Virus record (IMG/VR): IMGVR_UViG_3300038855_000067
Coordinates: 1-20,839 of that record
Source of the DNA: a virus
Length of the DNA: 20,839 bases
Direction: 5' to 3' (one strand)
Shown: positions 1 to 8,122 of the stretch, one piece after another
How positions within the stretch are numbered: position 1 is the first letter of the stretch
How the letters are laid out: each line of letters begins with the position of its first letter
Program-made: the position numbers and the translations under genes
The notes under the pieces: model-generated
Seen by the model: only the letters and a program-made list of their open reading frames with translations
Told to the model about the DNA's origin: nothing
Database searches by the model: none

Positions 1-1346
1 GATATGATGTCATAATCTCTAAAAACAACTTTATCATCTTCTATTAGAGTTTTTAAATTAGAACATCCAACTTTCTTAACTGTCTTGGACATTTTCACTC
101 CAAGTTGTGTTTTTGTTCCAGAAAATCCTTGACCTACAATTTGACCTGCTCTACCTCTCATAGCACACATAAGAATATTTTCATATTCAAGATCAAAATG
201 AATAATACTTGCTACTTGGTCTCCAATATCATTAACCTCAACTAAAATAAATGCATTATTATATGACTTAGCTATTTGATATATGACATTTGGAAATATC
301 ATAGGTTTTATTTCATTATTTTTATACTTACCTACTATCTTATGGGGGTATTCTGTTATATCTACAAGAACAAATGCAGAATAATCTATTCCTACTCCAC
401 GAGCAACGTCTACTGTAAGAATATAATCATGTTTGTCTATAGGTTCTTCATATATATCCAATCCTTTATTACTTTTAATAGGATCATCATATGTCATCGT
501 TCTCAACTTAGATGGTGAGATAAGAGTATCAACAGAACCTAAGAACTCACATTCAAACTCAACACGGAACTGTTGTTCTGATGTGTTAGCAATAGTTTGT
601 TCTTTCCATACAGAATCTCGGCCTGGAACTTCTGACCAATGAACCTCTGTTGCAACATATTCATTCTTCTTTCTCTCAGCATCATGCCAATACCTATAAA
701 AATGATTCATCCCGTGAGGGGTTGAAACCATTATGACTTTCGTTGATTTACCAGAAGTAATAGTAGGATAAACAGATGCAAAGAACGAGTCTGCAATATG
801 GTTCGGAACGAAGGCGAATTCGTCGAGGAAGAGGATATTGAACGACATGCCTCGGACAGCACTTGCAGACGTAGAAGCTGCCAATATCTTACTCCCATTT
901 TCTAACTCCAACGATCCTTTGTTCCATGAGATTATACCCTGTTGCATCCATTTAGGTAAATTCTCATACGCAGTTTGTAACCTACCTAAAAGTTCTCTAG
1001 CAGTTGCAGCCTTGTTTGCAAGAATACCAATATTTGTACTATCATTAAAAACTGCATAATGTAAAAGATATGCAACCACAGTAGTAGACTTACCAGTCTG
1101 TCGAGGCATCTTACAAATATTAAATCTATGATTATGAAAATTATTAATTAACTTTTCTTGAAAATCATATGGTTCAAACTGAGTTAAACCTTCATCCAAA
1201 GAGACAATCTTAATATAATTTCTTGCAAAATAAATCGGATCATCCTTACATTTAATAAATTCCTCAATATGTTCTTGAGTAAATTCTTGTTTAACGTTGG
1301 CCTTTTTTAATAAAGGATTACCAAGATAAATGGTATCAGTAGACAT
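1..1346 (-). CDS. gp17: Terminase large subunit gp17 (packaging ATPase/nuclease), C-terminus off the window
   Basis: The frame is open from an ATG at 1346 to the left edge, giving 448 residues without a stop. The protein is the motor that pumps DNA into the prohead and cuts the concatemer. The N-terminal ATPase shows a Walker A (PRQTGKSTT, residues 81-89), a Walker B (ILFLDE, 171-176) and a coupling motif (STPHG, 208-212). The nuclease domain begins near residue 305 with DVARG (D313) and VEVND (E370). The 57-residue spacing of D313 and E370 equals that of T4 D401 and E458. By the same spacing, the third metal-binding Asp (T4 D542) would fall near residue 454, just outside the window. A GGAG ribosome site 8 bases upstream supports this start. 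The gene follows the mosaic protein gene by 15 bases and probably shares its late promoter. Identification is secure from motifs and context. Confidence 0.97.
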   Translation of the reverse strand, partial: MSTDTIYLGNPLLKKANVKQEFTQEHIEEFIKCKDDPIYFARNYIKIVSLDEGLTQFEPYDFQEKLINNFHNHRFNICKMPRQTGKSTTVVAYLLHYAVFNDSTNIGILANKAATARELLGRLQTAYENLPKWMQQGIISWNKGSLELENGSKILAASTSASAVRGMSFNILFLDEFAFVPNHIADSFFASVYPTITSGKSTKVIMVSTPHGMNHFYRYWHDAERKKNEYVATEVHWSEVPGRDSVWKEQTIANTSEQQFRVEFECEFLGSVDTLISPSKLRTMTYDDPIKSNKGLDIYEEPIDKHDYILTVDVARGVGIDYSAFVLVDITEYPHKIVGKYKNNEIKPMIFPNVIYQIAKSYNNAFILVEVNDIGDQVASIIHFDLEYENILMCAMRGRAGQIVGQGFSGTKTQLGVKMSKTVKKVGCSNLKTLIEDDKVVFRDYDII

Positions 1347-1354
1347 AATATAAA

Positions 1355-1358
1355 CTCC
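1355..1358 (-). promoter_or_regulatory. Ribosome binding site of gp17
   Basis: GGAG lies 8 bases upstream of the ATG at 1346, just after the stop codon of the preceding gene. It is one of the better Shine-Dalgarno sequences in the window and fixes the gp17 start. Confidence 0.75.
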
Positions 1359-1361
1359 GTT

Positions 1362-2612
1362 TTAATCTATTTCGTCTTTATTAGTTAATTGTGAAAAAAT
1401 ACCTTTACTATCTTTTTTCTCTGGTGGTTTAGATTTCTCTTTTTTTGTTACTACTCCATTCATTTTAACTATAGGTTTTGCAGCATCAACTCCACATTTA
1501 ATATGTGGTGCTAATTCTTCTTTTGCTAACTTAGTAGCAGTAGCATACATTACACTTTCAGCATCATCTCCATATCTAGCTCTAAAACCCTTAAAGCTTT
1601 TCTTCATTCCTTTTACTACTCGTTCTTTTTCCTTTTCTTCACCCTTTGTTAATTTTCTCTCACTAATACCTTTCATAGGTTCTGGTTTAATAATATCAAT
1701 AAACTCAACATATCCAAACTGACCTTCTACTCTAACAGTATCTTCTCCATACAACTTTGGTCCACCTGCTTTCTTTTCTGCAGCAGCCTTCTCATTGGGA
1801 TTTTGATTACCTTTTGCAAGATTACGAATCTTTGCTTTCTTTTGTGCAGTTTTATGTGCTTTAGGATCGATCTCAAAACTTTCTTTCTTAATCCTTTTTT
1901 TAGCTGATCTCTGTCTCATCATATCTTTAAAATCAACATCAACTTGTCTTGCTCTAGCACTATCCCAATCTTTAGGATCATCACTCGTACTAAGTACAGC
2001 TGCTTTATTTAATTTTTTAGCATCCTTTGTACTTAATGCTTCTTCTACTTTTTTCAAAGTAAACTCTTCACAACTAGTTTTTTTCTTTTTCTTTTGTTGT
2101 AAAGCTGGTTTCATATAATCTGACTGTTGAACCAGATCTTTTGCACCTGGTTGTTTTTCTTCTGGAACCATCAAAGTAGGATTGGTTGGATCAAATTCTC
2201 TTGGTTGAAAATATCTAACAACAGCACCTGGATATATTTTATTAACTTCTTTCTCCACTTCTAATCTTGTTGGTTTACTTAACTTAGAAATAAACAACTG
2301 AATATTATAAGTTCTACCTCTAAAATAAAGCATGACAGCATAAGTCATACCATTCTTAACAAGACGTTTGAAGTTTTCGCTTACTCCTCCACCACCATTT
2401 CCGCCACCATTACCGTGACCGCCATTACCATTACTGCCACCATTGCCATTACCATTTCCATTCCCGTTATGGGACCCATTACCGTTGCCATCTCCACTCC
2501 TATCTGGATATAGATATCCTCTAGCACCTATATGGTAACCTGTAGGAATCTTTTTACATTTTTCATCATCAAAACACCAATATTTCCCAGGAGGACACTT
2601 CTTAGCTTTCAT
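1362..2612 (-). CDS. Mosaic Cys/Gly-Asn/Lys-rich phage protein, function unknown
   Basis: This 416-residue protein starts at the ATG at 2612; an in-frame TTG at 2621 would add three residues but is less likely. I do not know its function. Four parts are visible. The first is a Cys-rich head (CPPGKYWCFDDEKC, residues 6-19) followed by GYHIGARGYL. The second is a Gly/Asn run (about 40-76). The third is a compact domain (about 85-152) with YFRGRTYNIQLF, NKIYPGAVVRYF and DPTNPTLMV. The fourth is a long Lys-rich, probably helical region ending in RARYGDDAESVMYATATKLA (345-364). From memory, similar segments occur in other marine T4-like phage proteins in different combinations; this was not checked by search. 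It lies between the fibre-like gene and gp17 and has its own perfect late promoter, so late expression and a head or packaging role are inferred. No signal peptide or membrane segment is visible. The four cysteines could bind a metal. Confidence 0.85.
   Translation of the reverse strand: MKAKKCPPGKYWCFDDEKCKKIPTGYHIGARGYLYPDRSGDGNGNGSHNGNGNGNGNGGSNGNGGHGNGGGNGGGGVSENFKRLVKNGMTYAVMLYFRGRTYNIQLFISKLSKPTRLEVEKEVNKIYPGAVVRYFQPREFDPTNPTLMVPEEKQPGAKDLVQQSDYMKPALQQKKKKKTSCEEFTLKKVEEALSTKDAKKLNKAAVLSTSDDPKDWDSARARQVDVDFKDMMRQRSAKKRIKKESFEIDPKAHKTAQKKAKIRNLAKGNQNPNEKAAAEKKAGGPKLYGEDTVRVEGQFGYVEFIDIIKPEPMKGISERKLTKGEEKEKERVVKGMKKSFKGFRARYGDDAESVMYATATKLAKEELAPHIKCGVDAAKPIVKMNGVVTKKEKSKPPEKKDSKGIFSQLTNKDEID
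2384..2494 (-). repeat. Gly/Asn low-complexity coding repeat
   Basis: About 37 residues made almost only of Gly and Asn (GNGNG, GGNGG units) are encoded by GGT/GGC/GGA and AAT/AAC codons. It reads as a flexible linker between the Cys-rich head and the following folded domain. The degenerate trinucleotide repeat makes length changes by slippage likely. Confidence 0.85.
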
Positions 2613-2633
2613 TAGACACAAATATGATATTAA

Positions 2634-2641
2634 TATTTATA
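2634..2641 (-). promoter_or_regulatory. T4-type late promoter (TATAAATA)
   Basis: The minus strand reads exactly TATAAATA, the consensus bound by the T4-type late sigma factor gp55. It overlaps the TAA stop of the upstream fibre-like gene. If initiation is about 6 bases downstream, the leader before the ATG at 2612 is about 16 bases. It would drive the mosaic protein and gp17. No -35 element is expected for this class. Confidence 0.72.
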
Positions 2642-4421
2642 CTTTAGTCAGAGTTGTTACTAATTTAAAAGTAGTAGAATCCCCTGAAGTTGGAGTTGCA
2701 AGTAATCTCACATTACCAGAATTAATATCAGTGTCAAAAGACGCTAATGAATTACCAGTTTTTATAACTGCATATTCTGTTCCATAGGAATTACTCCCAT
2801 CATGAATAACCAATACTTCTGATGTTTGATAAGAACTACCTCTTACAACTTGTATATTATACTTGGCAGAACGATAAGTTGCAGCGGCAAAAGTATTAAT
2901 GGCAGTCTGTGATGTAGATGATGTAGTTGAAACACCACTAAGAACTGCTCCATCATTTAAAATAACACTAGCGGCTGTTACTGTTCCAACAGTAATACTT
3001 GGATATCCCGTCAATCCTGATGCATTGGTAGCAAGTGTAGCAGTAGCAGCATTACCTGTACATGAACCAGATGAACCAGATGTATTACCAGTCACATTAC
3101 CAGTTATATTACCTACAAAAGTTGTTGCTGTAACAATACCAGTAGTAAATATATTATCTTGACTGATTGTTACTGCACTTCCAACTTTAATATCACCACC
3201 AGTTACATTTACTCCACTTTTTGCGGTTATAAGTCCGACTGAATCAATATTAGTTACATCTTCATAAGTTAAAGTTCCACCAACAGTAAGATCACCAGAA
3301 ACAGTCACATTATCAGGAAGTCCAATTGTAACTGTAGTTCCACTAGCAGAAGTTTCAATTTCATTTGATGTACCAGCAATAGTAAGAGTTTCACTATCAA
3401 GATCAATATCAATTGCATTACTACCATCACTAACATCAAGATCTTGTGCAGTTACATTACTATCAACATATGCCTTGATTGATTGTTGAGTGGCCAGTGC
3501 TATTGAACTGTTGGATGCCATATTATCTTCATCAAGTATTGATGTGGCAGTAACAGAACCCATCCTGAGTTGGGCTAGTGTACTAACACCAGTAACATTA
3601 AGGTTTCTACCTGTTACCTCATCATAACTTATATCTCCAGTAACATTCAGATCACCAGCAACAGTTACATTACCAGTTGAAACAAGATTAGCAGCAGTAA
3701 TAATACCACTTGTATTAATACTACTTTCTGTTCCAACACCAGAAGAAGATACTCCTTTCCATTTACCACTAGCAGAATCATATTCAAGAGTTTTACCATT
3801 AACTTTTGCAGTATCTCTATCTACATCATCTAAAAACTCAAGTCTAGTTTCACCAGAACCAGGTCCATGAGCAAGAACTTTATAAAGAATATTACGTAAC
3901 TCTTTAACTTCTTTTTTAATACTATCTACATCTGGATCATTTGGTCCAATATCTTGTAACTCTTCCTTAACTTGAGTATCTTCAATAAACTTAATTGCTT
4001 TAGATATAGTATCACTTATATCCTCATCAGTTTTCTTCTTAGGATTCTTTGGTAGCGGTGAATCGTATTCACTACTATTTGGTGGATATTCCTTTAATGG
4101 AATAGAATTTATAAATCTCTCAGTTTGATCATCATCAAGTTTCTCTAAACTTTCTGGATCAAAATCTTCTGGAACACCAACAGTAACCTTTGGTTCATCG
4201 AGAATTTCTAAAACATTATCTAATTGTGCTATAAGTTTTTCTTCGTTTCTTTTCTGTTCCTTTACTTCTACTTCAGCTTTTTTAATTCCATCAAAAGTTG
4301 AAGAAACTAATGAATCTATATCAACATTAGCTTCCTTGAGTAAGTTATCAAACTCTTCTTCTTTTTCCTTTTTAGCCTGACCAAGAAGACTAAAGAATTC
4401 TGACAGTTCTGGTGATTTCAT
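2637..4421 (-). CDS. Fibre-like virion protein with GDLxVxG repeats
   Basis: The protein has 594 residues, and its ATG overlaps the gp16 stop (ATGA), which indicates translational coupling. Residues 1-180 are acidic and rich in Glu/Lys with heptad-like helical stretches. A segment near 185-230 (KVLAHGPGSGETRLEFLDDV, then AKVNGKTLEYD) is of a kind I recall from marine phage structural proteins. From about 235 the chain is rich in Thr, Val, Ser and Gly with no cysteine-rich or catalytic motif. It carries two GDLxVxGxxxYxxVT modules (about 244-265 and 370-393) and an ATQQSIKAYVDS motif, features typical of phage fibre shafts. The C-terminal 110 residues (about ILNDGAVLSGVST onward) look like a beta-rich tip. 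The likely role is a trimeric fibre or appendage. Its place in the neck/packaging cluster suggests head or neck attachment rather than baseplate, but that is inference. Confidence 0.88.
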   Translation of the reverse strand: MKSPELSEFFSLLGQAKKEKEEEFDNLLKEANVDIDSLVSSTFDGIKKAEVEVKEQKRNEEKLIAQLDNVLEILDEPKVTVGVPEDFDPESLEKLDDDQTERFINSIPLKEYPPNSSEYDSPLPKNPKKKTDEDISDTISKAIKFIEDTQVKEELQDIGPNDPDVDSIKKEVKELRNILYKVLAHGPGSGETRLEFLDDVDRDTAKVNGKTLEYDSASGKWKGVSSSGVGTESSINTSGIITAANLVSTGNVTVAGDLNVTGDISYDEVTGRNLNVTGVSTLAQLRMGSVTATSILDEDNMASNSSIALATQQSIKAYVDSNVTAQDLDVSDGSNAIDIDLDSETLTIAGTSNEIETSASGTTVTIGLPDNVTVSGDLTVGGTLTYEDVTNIDSVGLITAKSGVNVTGGDIKVGSAVTISQDNIFTTGIVTATTFVGNITGNVTGNTSGSSGSCTGNAATATLATNASGLTGYPSITVGTVTAASVILNDGAVLSGVSTTSSTSQTAINTFAAATYRSAKYNIQVVRGSSYQTSEVLVIHDGSNSYGTEYAVIKTGNSLASFDTDINSGNVRLLATPTSGDSTTFKLVTTLTKV

Positions 4422-4822
4422 TTATCATCTTTCTTTTGTGCTTTTATTAATTTTGAAAGTTCTGCAGTAGAACCAACAAACAAAGCATTAGTCACATTGG
4501 TTGGACCTTTTGGTTGTTCATCTAGTTCCTTCATTTTTTGTTGAAGGTCAATAAGTTTATCGGTTGTATCACCAACACTCTTAATCATTTGACCAGCAAC
4601 TTCATATGCTCTTGCACTATCACTTTCTTGAGCAAGTTCTAAAACACCATTAAGTGCTTCTTGACCCTTTTCAATAAGAGAGTAAAGATTTCCTCTAGTA
4701 TAATCATAATCTTTCTTAGTATCATTAACCTCCGATTTTAACACAGGTTTAGGAACCTCTTCAACCTCAACTATTGAAGTTTCTATATCAAGAGCATTAT
4801 CTATAGCATCAAAATTTTTCAT
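4418..4822 (-). CDS. gp16: Terminase small subunit gp16
   Basis: The protein has 134 residues; T4 gp16 has 164. It recognises phage DNA and stimulates the large subunit at the start of packaging. The N-terminus is acidic. A central helical region (about 40-105) contains ARAYEVAGQMIKSV and a Gln/Lys-rich helix that suits the oligomerising coiled coil of the family. The C-terminal NALFVGSTAELSKLI corresponds to the NATVFMGSPTELMDEI segment of T4 gp16. Its position between gp15 and gp17 supports the call. The start lies one base after the gp15 stop. The end overlaps the fibre-like gene by four bases. Similarity is modest, so the call rests on the C-terminal motif, size and gene order together. 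Confidence 0.86.
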   Translation of the reverse strand: MKNFDAIDNALDIETSIVEVEEVPKPVLKSEVNDTKKDYDYTRGNLYSLIEKGQEALNGVLELAQESDSARAYEVAGQMIKSVGDTTDKLIDLQQKMKELDEQPKGPTNVTNALFVGSTAELSKLIKAQKKDDK

Positions 4823-4823
4823 A

Positions 4824-5876
4824 TCAAACGTCTATTCCTTGTGATGGACTGTAAGTTTTTCCGTCAGTGAAGAAAGAAGTTGTTTCATTGAAACCAAAAT
4901 CATCACCAAGTTCTATTAGAGCATCATCATCAGTACTGAGGATGTTAACAGTTGCATTGTGTTCATGCGTTGCAGCTGTAGTACCATCATATGCTCTGTA
5001 AACTGTCAAAGTAGCAGTTGCAGTATCATTAGTTCTGACCTTCATAATCTCACTATCAATGATAATTCTATCACCAGTACTAATATCAGTTGTAGCACTT
5101 AACTTAATCTTAGTCTTCTTAGTATCAGCAATACCACCATCTACAACGGTTGTTTCATCGGAATCATAATCCTTAAGTGCCTTAGGAGTAGCAGTATATC
5201 TCTGAACTCTCTTGGCTCTCTTACGATCAGTATCAGCATAGTAATCGACATCGACCTTCTTGATAAGACCTTCTGATGTATCTGCAATAGCGCCGAATAG
5301 ATGTGTCTTAGCAGTAAATCTTAAAGTATGAATAATTATTCTTCTACTTTCAAAACCACCTTGGTAGTCATCAGACATATCAATTCCTTCTAAAACAATT
5401 GGTACATCTTTCTTTTCACCAATGGAATCAACAAGGTTAATTGTTATGTTGAATGATGGTTGAAAATATGGAAGTATTTGTTCAATAATTTGAAGACCAT
5501 CATCACTTAATTTTGATAATATACTTAATTCAAATCCAACATTATAAGGAACAGGCATATAAACCTTTCTTGCTTTTGTATTATTCTTTGCAGTAAATGT
5601 TTGAGTTATACCTGTCTTTCTTGTTGGGTCATAAGTAAGACCAGTCATTTCAAATGATAATCTAGGTACAGTTATTGCCGTCTGTCTATCTAAATCTGCC
5701 TGTTGTTGAATTCTTGCCAAGAACTTCTGCATAGGTCCATATGCAAGAGGTACTTTAAGAACACTAAAATTATTTCCAGCACCATCCTGATGACGAATGT
5801 TAATGTTATTGAAGAGAGTACCAAAACCTATAACAGTTTTTCTCAGTATCTCGTGATAAAAATACGTACCTAACAT
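4824..5876 (-). CDS. gp15: Tail terminator / sheath stabiliser gp15
   Basis: The protein caps the finished tail tube and sheath and forms the joint to the neck. It has 350 residues, against 272 in T4. The N-terminus (MLGTYFYHEILRKTVIGFGT LFNNI) matches the T4 pattern of MFGYFYxxxxRRYxxLxGDLFSNI. LQIIEQILPYFQPSFN (128-143) is nearly identical to the T4 signature QIVEQILPYFQPHFN. SRRIIIHTLRFT and FGAIADTSEGLIKKV also align. The extra length comes mostly from a C-terminal module at about residues 256-313, also found in two other proteins of this window. The gene starts 19 bases after gp14, and a near-consensus late promoter overlaps the gp14 stop. Confidence 0.95.
   Translation of the reverse strand: MLGTYFYHEILRKTVIGFGTLFNNINIRHQDGAGNNFSVLKVPLAYGPMQKFLARIQQQADLDRQTAITVPRLSFEMTGLTYDPTRKTGITQTFTAKNNTKARKVYMPVPYNVGFELSILSKLSDDGLQIIEQILPYFQPSFNITINLVDSIGEKKDVPIVLEGIDMSDDYQGGFESRRIIIHTLRFTAKTHLFGAIADTSEGLIKKVDVDYYADTDRKRAKRVQRYTATPKALKDYDSDETTVVDGGIADTKKTKIKLSATTDISTGDRIIIDSEIMKVRTNDTATATLTVYRAYDGTTAATHEHNATVNILSTDDDALIELGDDFGFNETTSFFTDGKTYSPSQGIDV
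4938..5111 (-). repeat. Shared DE-I/R-G-H module, copy in gp15
   Basis: Residues 256-313 read KIKLSATTDISTGDRIII, then DSEIMKV, then LTVYRAYDGTT and AATHEHNATV. The same order (sheet, GDxIxIxxE, [VI]xR, GT/S, H) appears in the gp7-position protein and in the DUF4815 protein. It is a protein-level repeat; the DNA copies are diverged. Confidence 0.7.
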
Positions 5877-5892
5877 ATCAAAACTTTCTAAC

Positions 5893-5900
5893 TATTTAGA
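5893..5900 (-). promoter_or_regulatory. Probable late promoter (TCTAAATA) for gp15
   Basis: The minus strand reads TCTAAATA, 7 of 8 matches to the T4 late consensus. It includes the TAA stop of gp14, the same arrangement as the perfect motifs near 2634 and 17878. The predicted leader to the gp15 ATG is about 11 bases. It is weaker evidence because the DNA is AT-rich. Confidence 0.45.
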
Positions 5901-7284
5901 ATGTACCGAATGGATTCCTTTCTGTGAAGTCTAATAAATCATCAGCCTCCGTCTCAAAAGTCTCATTATCAGCATATTGATCAGCAACATACTCACTATT
6001 TGTAAAGTCGGTTGGTTGATTATAACTAATAGATTGAATAATATATTCTGCTCCAGAAGTTTCTCCAGTTACTTTTTCTCCAACCTGTAATGCCATTGAA
6101 GTAAGCATGGAAACATCAAGTGTTCTAGAATCTGAATCCCAAACTTTAACCATAGCAGTTCCTCCAGAAGAAGCAAATCGAATTGGTTCATTGAAGATAT
6201 AATCACCATCACCTATTGAAGTTGCAGCACCAATAGTAATGGTTGGTGTTGATGTATACCCAGTACCAGCATTTGATAGACGAATATATCTAACAGTACC
6301 ACCTACCATTACAGCTTCAGCAGTAGCAGTAACAGCAGTACCAGAGACGCCTCCAGTAAATGTTATTGATGGAGTTGTAGTATAACCAGAACCACCACTA
6401 GTAATAGTAACGATACCTACTGAACCTAAAGTCGTTATGCCAGCAGTTGCTATACCACTGCCAGGCACTGTTACAGTGGGTATACCAGTATATTGGTTAC
6501 CTGGGTTAATTAGAAGTATCCTATCAATAGATTTACCCGTTGCAATACCACTCCTTTCTGTCATTATAGCGACAGCAGTTGCATTAGTTCCTGGGGATGT
6601 ACTAATTGATATTGTTGGAGCGGCAGCATATCCATATCCATCATCTTGAACGAATATCTTATTAACTGCATTATAAACAACTGTTGTATTAGCAGTAGCA
6701 GTAGCTCCTACTCCAGCAAGAACCAATCTAGCCATATAACCATCTGTTTGGACAGTCTTATCAATAGCAGCTACATCAGTATCAATAACTTCATCTTCAT
6801 ATTCAAAGAGTTCACATTGAAGTTCATAAACATAATTCTTTTTAAGTTGATAAAAAGGTTTTTCATGTTCAACAAACTTAATTTCAAATAACCTTTTACC
6901 CAATGGGAAAAATATTAAATCACCTTCTTTCGGTCTATTAGAAAGAGTATACTCTCCATCTTCCTTTAAAAAAGGAGAAATAGCTTGTTCAAATCTTTCT
7001 CTTGAAATAACAAAAGTTGCTTCATCAGTAGAACGAACACCAAACTTGGTTAATATATCACTATTTCCAGCATAACCATCAACATTAACCATATAAGCTT
7101 CAAGAGGAAAAGCTTCATCGAACCTTGATTCGATAACTTCCTTCATTATTGTTCTTGAAGTTACTAATTTTCTAGGAATATAATGACACTCAATGCCATA
7201 CATCCGCAACTGTTCATTAACAAGGTCTTGAACTAAACCTTGTTCTGATGTAGACCCTTGTAGAAAAAATGGATTTAATGCCAT
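5896..7284 (-). CDS. gp14: Neck protein gp14 with inserted GxGYT repeats
   Basis: gp14 joins gp13 at the head neck, where it completes the portal vertex and accepts the tail. T4 gp14 has 256 residues; this one has 462. The N-terminal 170 residues carry the family core: MALNPFFLQGSTSEQGLVQD, YGIECHYIPRK, FEIKFVEHEKPFYQLKK and YVYELQCELFEYEDE. The core is interrupted by four repeats of about 40 residues, near 214-228, 260-274, 298-311 and 339-352. A GEKVTGETSGAEY module follows (402-414), then a closing LLDFTERNPFGTF tail typical of marine gp14. The start follows the gp13 stop by two bases with GGA six bases upstream, so the genes are probably translated together. The repeat block accounts for nearly all of the extra length. 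Confidence 0.95.
   Translation of the reverse strand: MALNPFFLQGSTSEQGLVQDLVNEQLRMYGIECHYIPRKLVTSRTIMKEVIESRFDEAFPLEAYMVNVDGYAGNSDILTKFGVRSTDEATFVISRERFEQAISPFLKEDGEYTLSNRPKEGDLIFFPLGKRLFEIKFVEHEKPFYQLKKNYVYELQCELFEYEDEVIDTDVAAIDKTVQTDGYMARLVLAGVGATATANTTVVYNAVNKIFVQDDGYGYAAAPTISISTSPGTNATAVAIMTERSGIATGKSIDRILLINPGNQYTGIPTVTVPGSGIATAGITTLGSVGIVTITSGGSGYTTTPSITFTGGVSGTAVTATAEAVMVGGTVRYIRLSNAGTGYTSTPTITIGAATSIGDGDYIFNEPIRFASSGGTAMVKVWDSDSRTLDVSMLTSMALQVGEKVTGETSGAEYIIQSISYNQPTDFTNSEYVADQYADNETFETEADDLLDFTERNPFGTF
6229..6645 (-). repeat. Four GxGYTxxPTxxI repeats inside gp14
   Basis: Four units recur at about 40-residue intervals, with cores DGYGYAAAPTISI, NPGNQYTGIPTVTV, SGGSGYTTTPSITF and NAGTGYTSTPTITI. 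Each is preceded by a strand ending in an S/N-x-G turn and followed by Gly/Ala-rich strands, which suggests a beta-solenoid or stacked beta-hairpin insert. Confidence 0.85.
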
Positions 7285-7286
7285 AA

Positions 7287-8117
7287 TTATCCAATCACAT
7301 CGAGAGGTGGCATCTCATATTGAAGAGGCATTCTTTCTTCTAGATAAGCTAATTCTTTAACACCATCTTCATATATTTCTCTACCATTTAATTGAACACC
7401 ACCTGGAAGTTGAACACCTTGAAACTTCATTAAATTTTGACCCCATTGTTTCTTACTAGTAGCTGTAAGATATTTCTTAATAAATGGATCATTCCAAACT
7501 CTAGGGAAATCTTCTGGATCTAATATTCTGAAACAATCAATAATAAAATAATCTCCAGAAGTAAGTGATGCCCAATCAGCATCAATATAGAGTCTATCTT
7601 GTCTTATATTAAACCTATATCTCATATCTGGATTCAATAAGAAAGTAATATCTTCCAGATAAGTTTGAACCATTGAATATTGTAAAAGATCAATAGAACC
7701 AAACTGATATAAGTCGTTTAAGAACAACTGATATTTGATATTGAAAAGTCCATCATATACAGTATCCGATCTTATTTTAAATATCTGATTAACACCAACT
7801 ACTGATGGTGGCATCTGAAGGAAATTTGTATTTTCTTCAAAATTAAATGTTGTACCAGCACCAGTAGCACTTGTTGTAGTTATACCTAAACTTTCACCAG
7901 CTCCTCTCGCTCTTCCTCTACTTATATCATCATCTGTAATCTTGTACTTAAGATACATCCTTTCGATACCATCGAAATGACGTTCTTGAAATATTTGAAC
8001 AGCATCATCTAACAGATCTTGAAACTGTTCTTCCGCTACGTTAATTTCAAGAACGGGATATCCTAGTTGTCTCTTGGCATAATCTATTAAGCCTTGTCTA
8101 GAACTTGGTTGCGCCAT
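7287..8117 (-). CDS. gp13: Neck protein gp13
   Basis: This head-completion (neck) protein forms a ring on the portal after packaging, with gp14. It has 276 residues, against 309 in T4. The N-terminus has LIDYAKRQLGYPVLEINVAEEQ, a helix plus EINV signature of the family, followed by LLDDAVQIFQERHFDGIERM. The middle and C-terminal parts contain KYQLFLNDLYQFGSIDLLQY, ILDPEDFPRVWNDPFIKKYL and KKQWGQNLMKFQGVQLPGGV, which I recognise as conserved in marine gp13 proteins. No inserted repeat is present, unlike gp14. The gene has a strong ribosome site that overlaps the stop of the 121-residue gene. It is two bases from gp14. Confidence 0.95.
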   Translation of the reverse strand: MAQPSSRQGLIDYAKRQLGYPVLEINVAEEQFQDLLDDAVQIFQERHFDGIERMYLKYKITDDDISRGRARGAGESLGITTTSATGAGTTFNFEENTNFLQMPPSVVGVNQIFKIRSDTVYDGLFNIKYQLFLNDLYQFGSIDLLQYSMVQTYLEDITFLLNPDMRYRFNIRQDRLYIDADWASLTSGDYFIIDCFRILDPEDFPRVWNDPFIKKYLTATSKKQWGQNLMKFQGVQLPGGVQLNGREIYEDGVKELAYLEERMPLQYEMPPLDVIG

Positions 8118-8122
8118 ATTTA

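Noticed and set aside
276-1059. Three short plus-strand open frames
   Set aside because: They lie opposite the gp17 reading frame, which is continuous and carries the full set of ATPase motifs.
2384-2494. Regular CCATTACC/CCGCCA-like tandem pattern that could look like a CRISPR or origin iteron
   Set aside because: It is in frame and encodes Gly/Asn; units are three-base multiples of varying length with no unique spacers.
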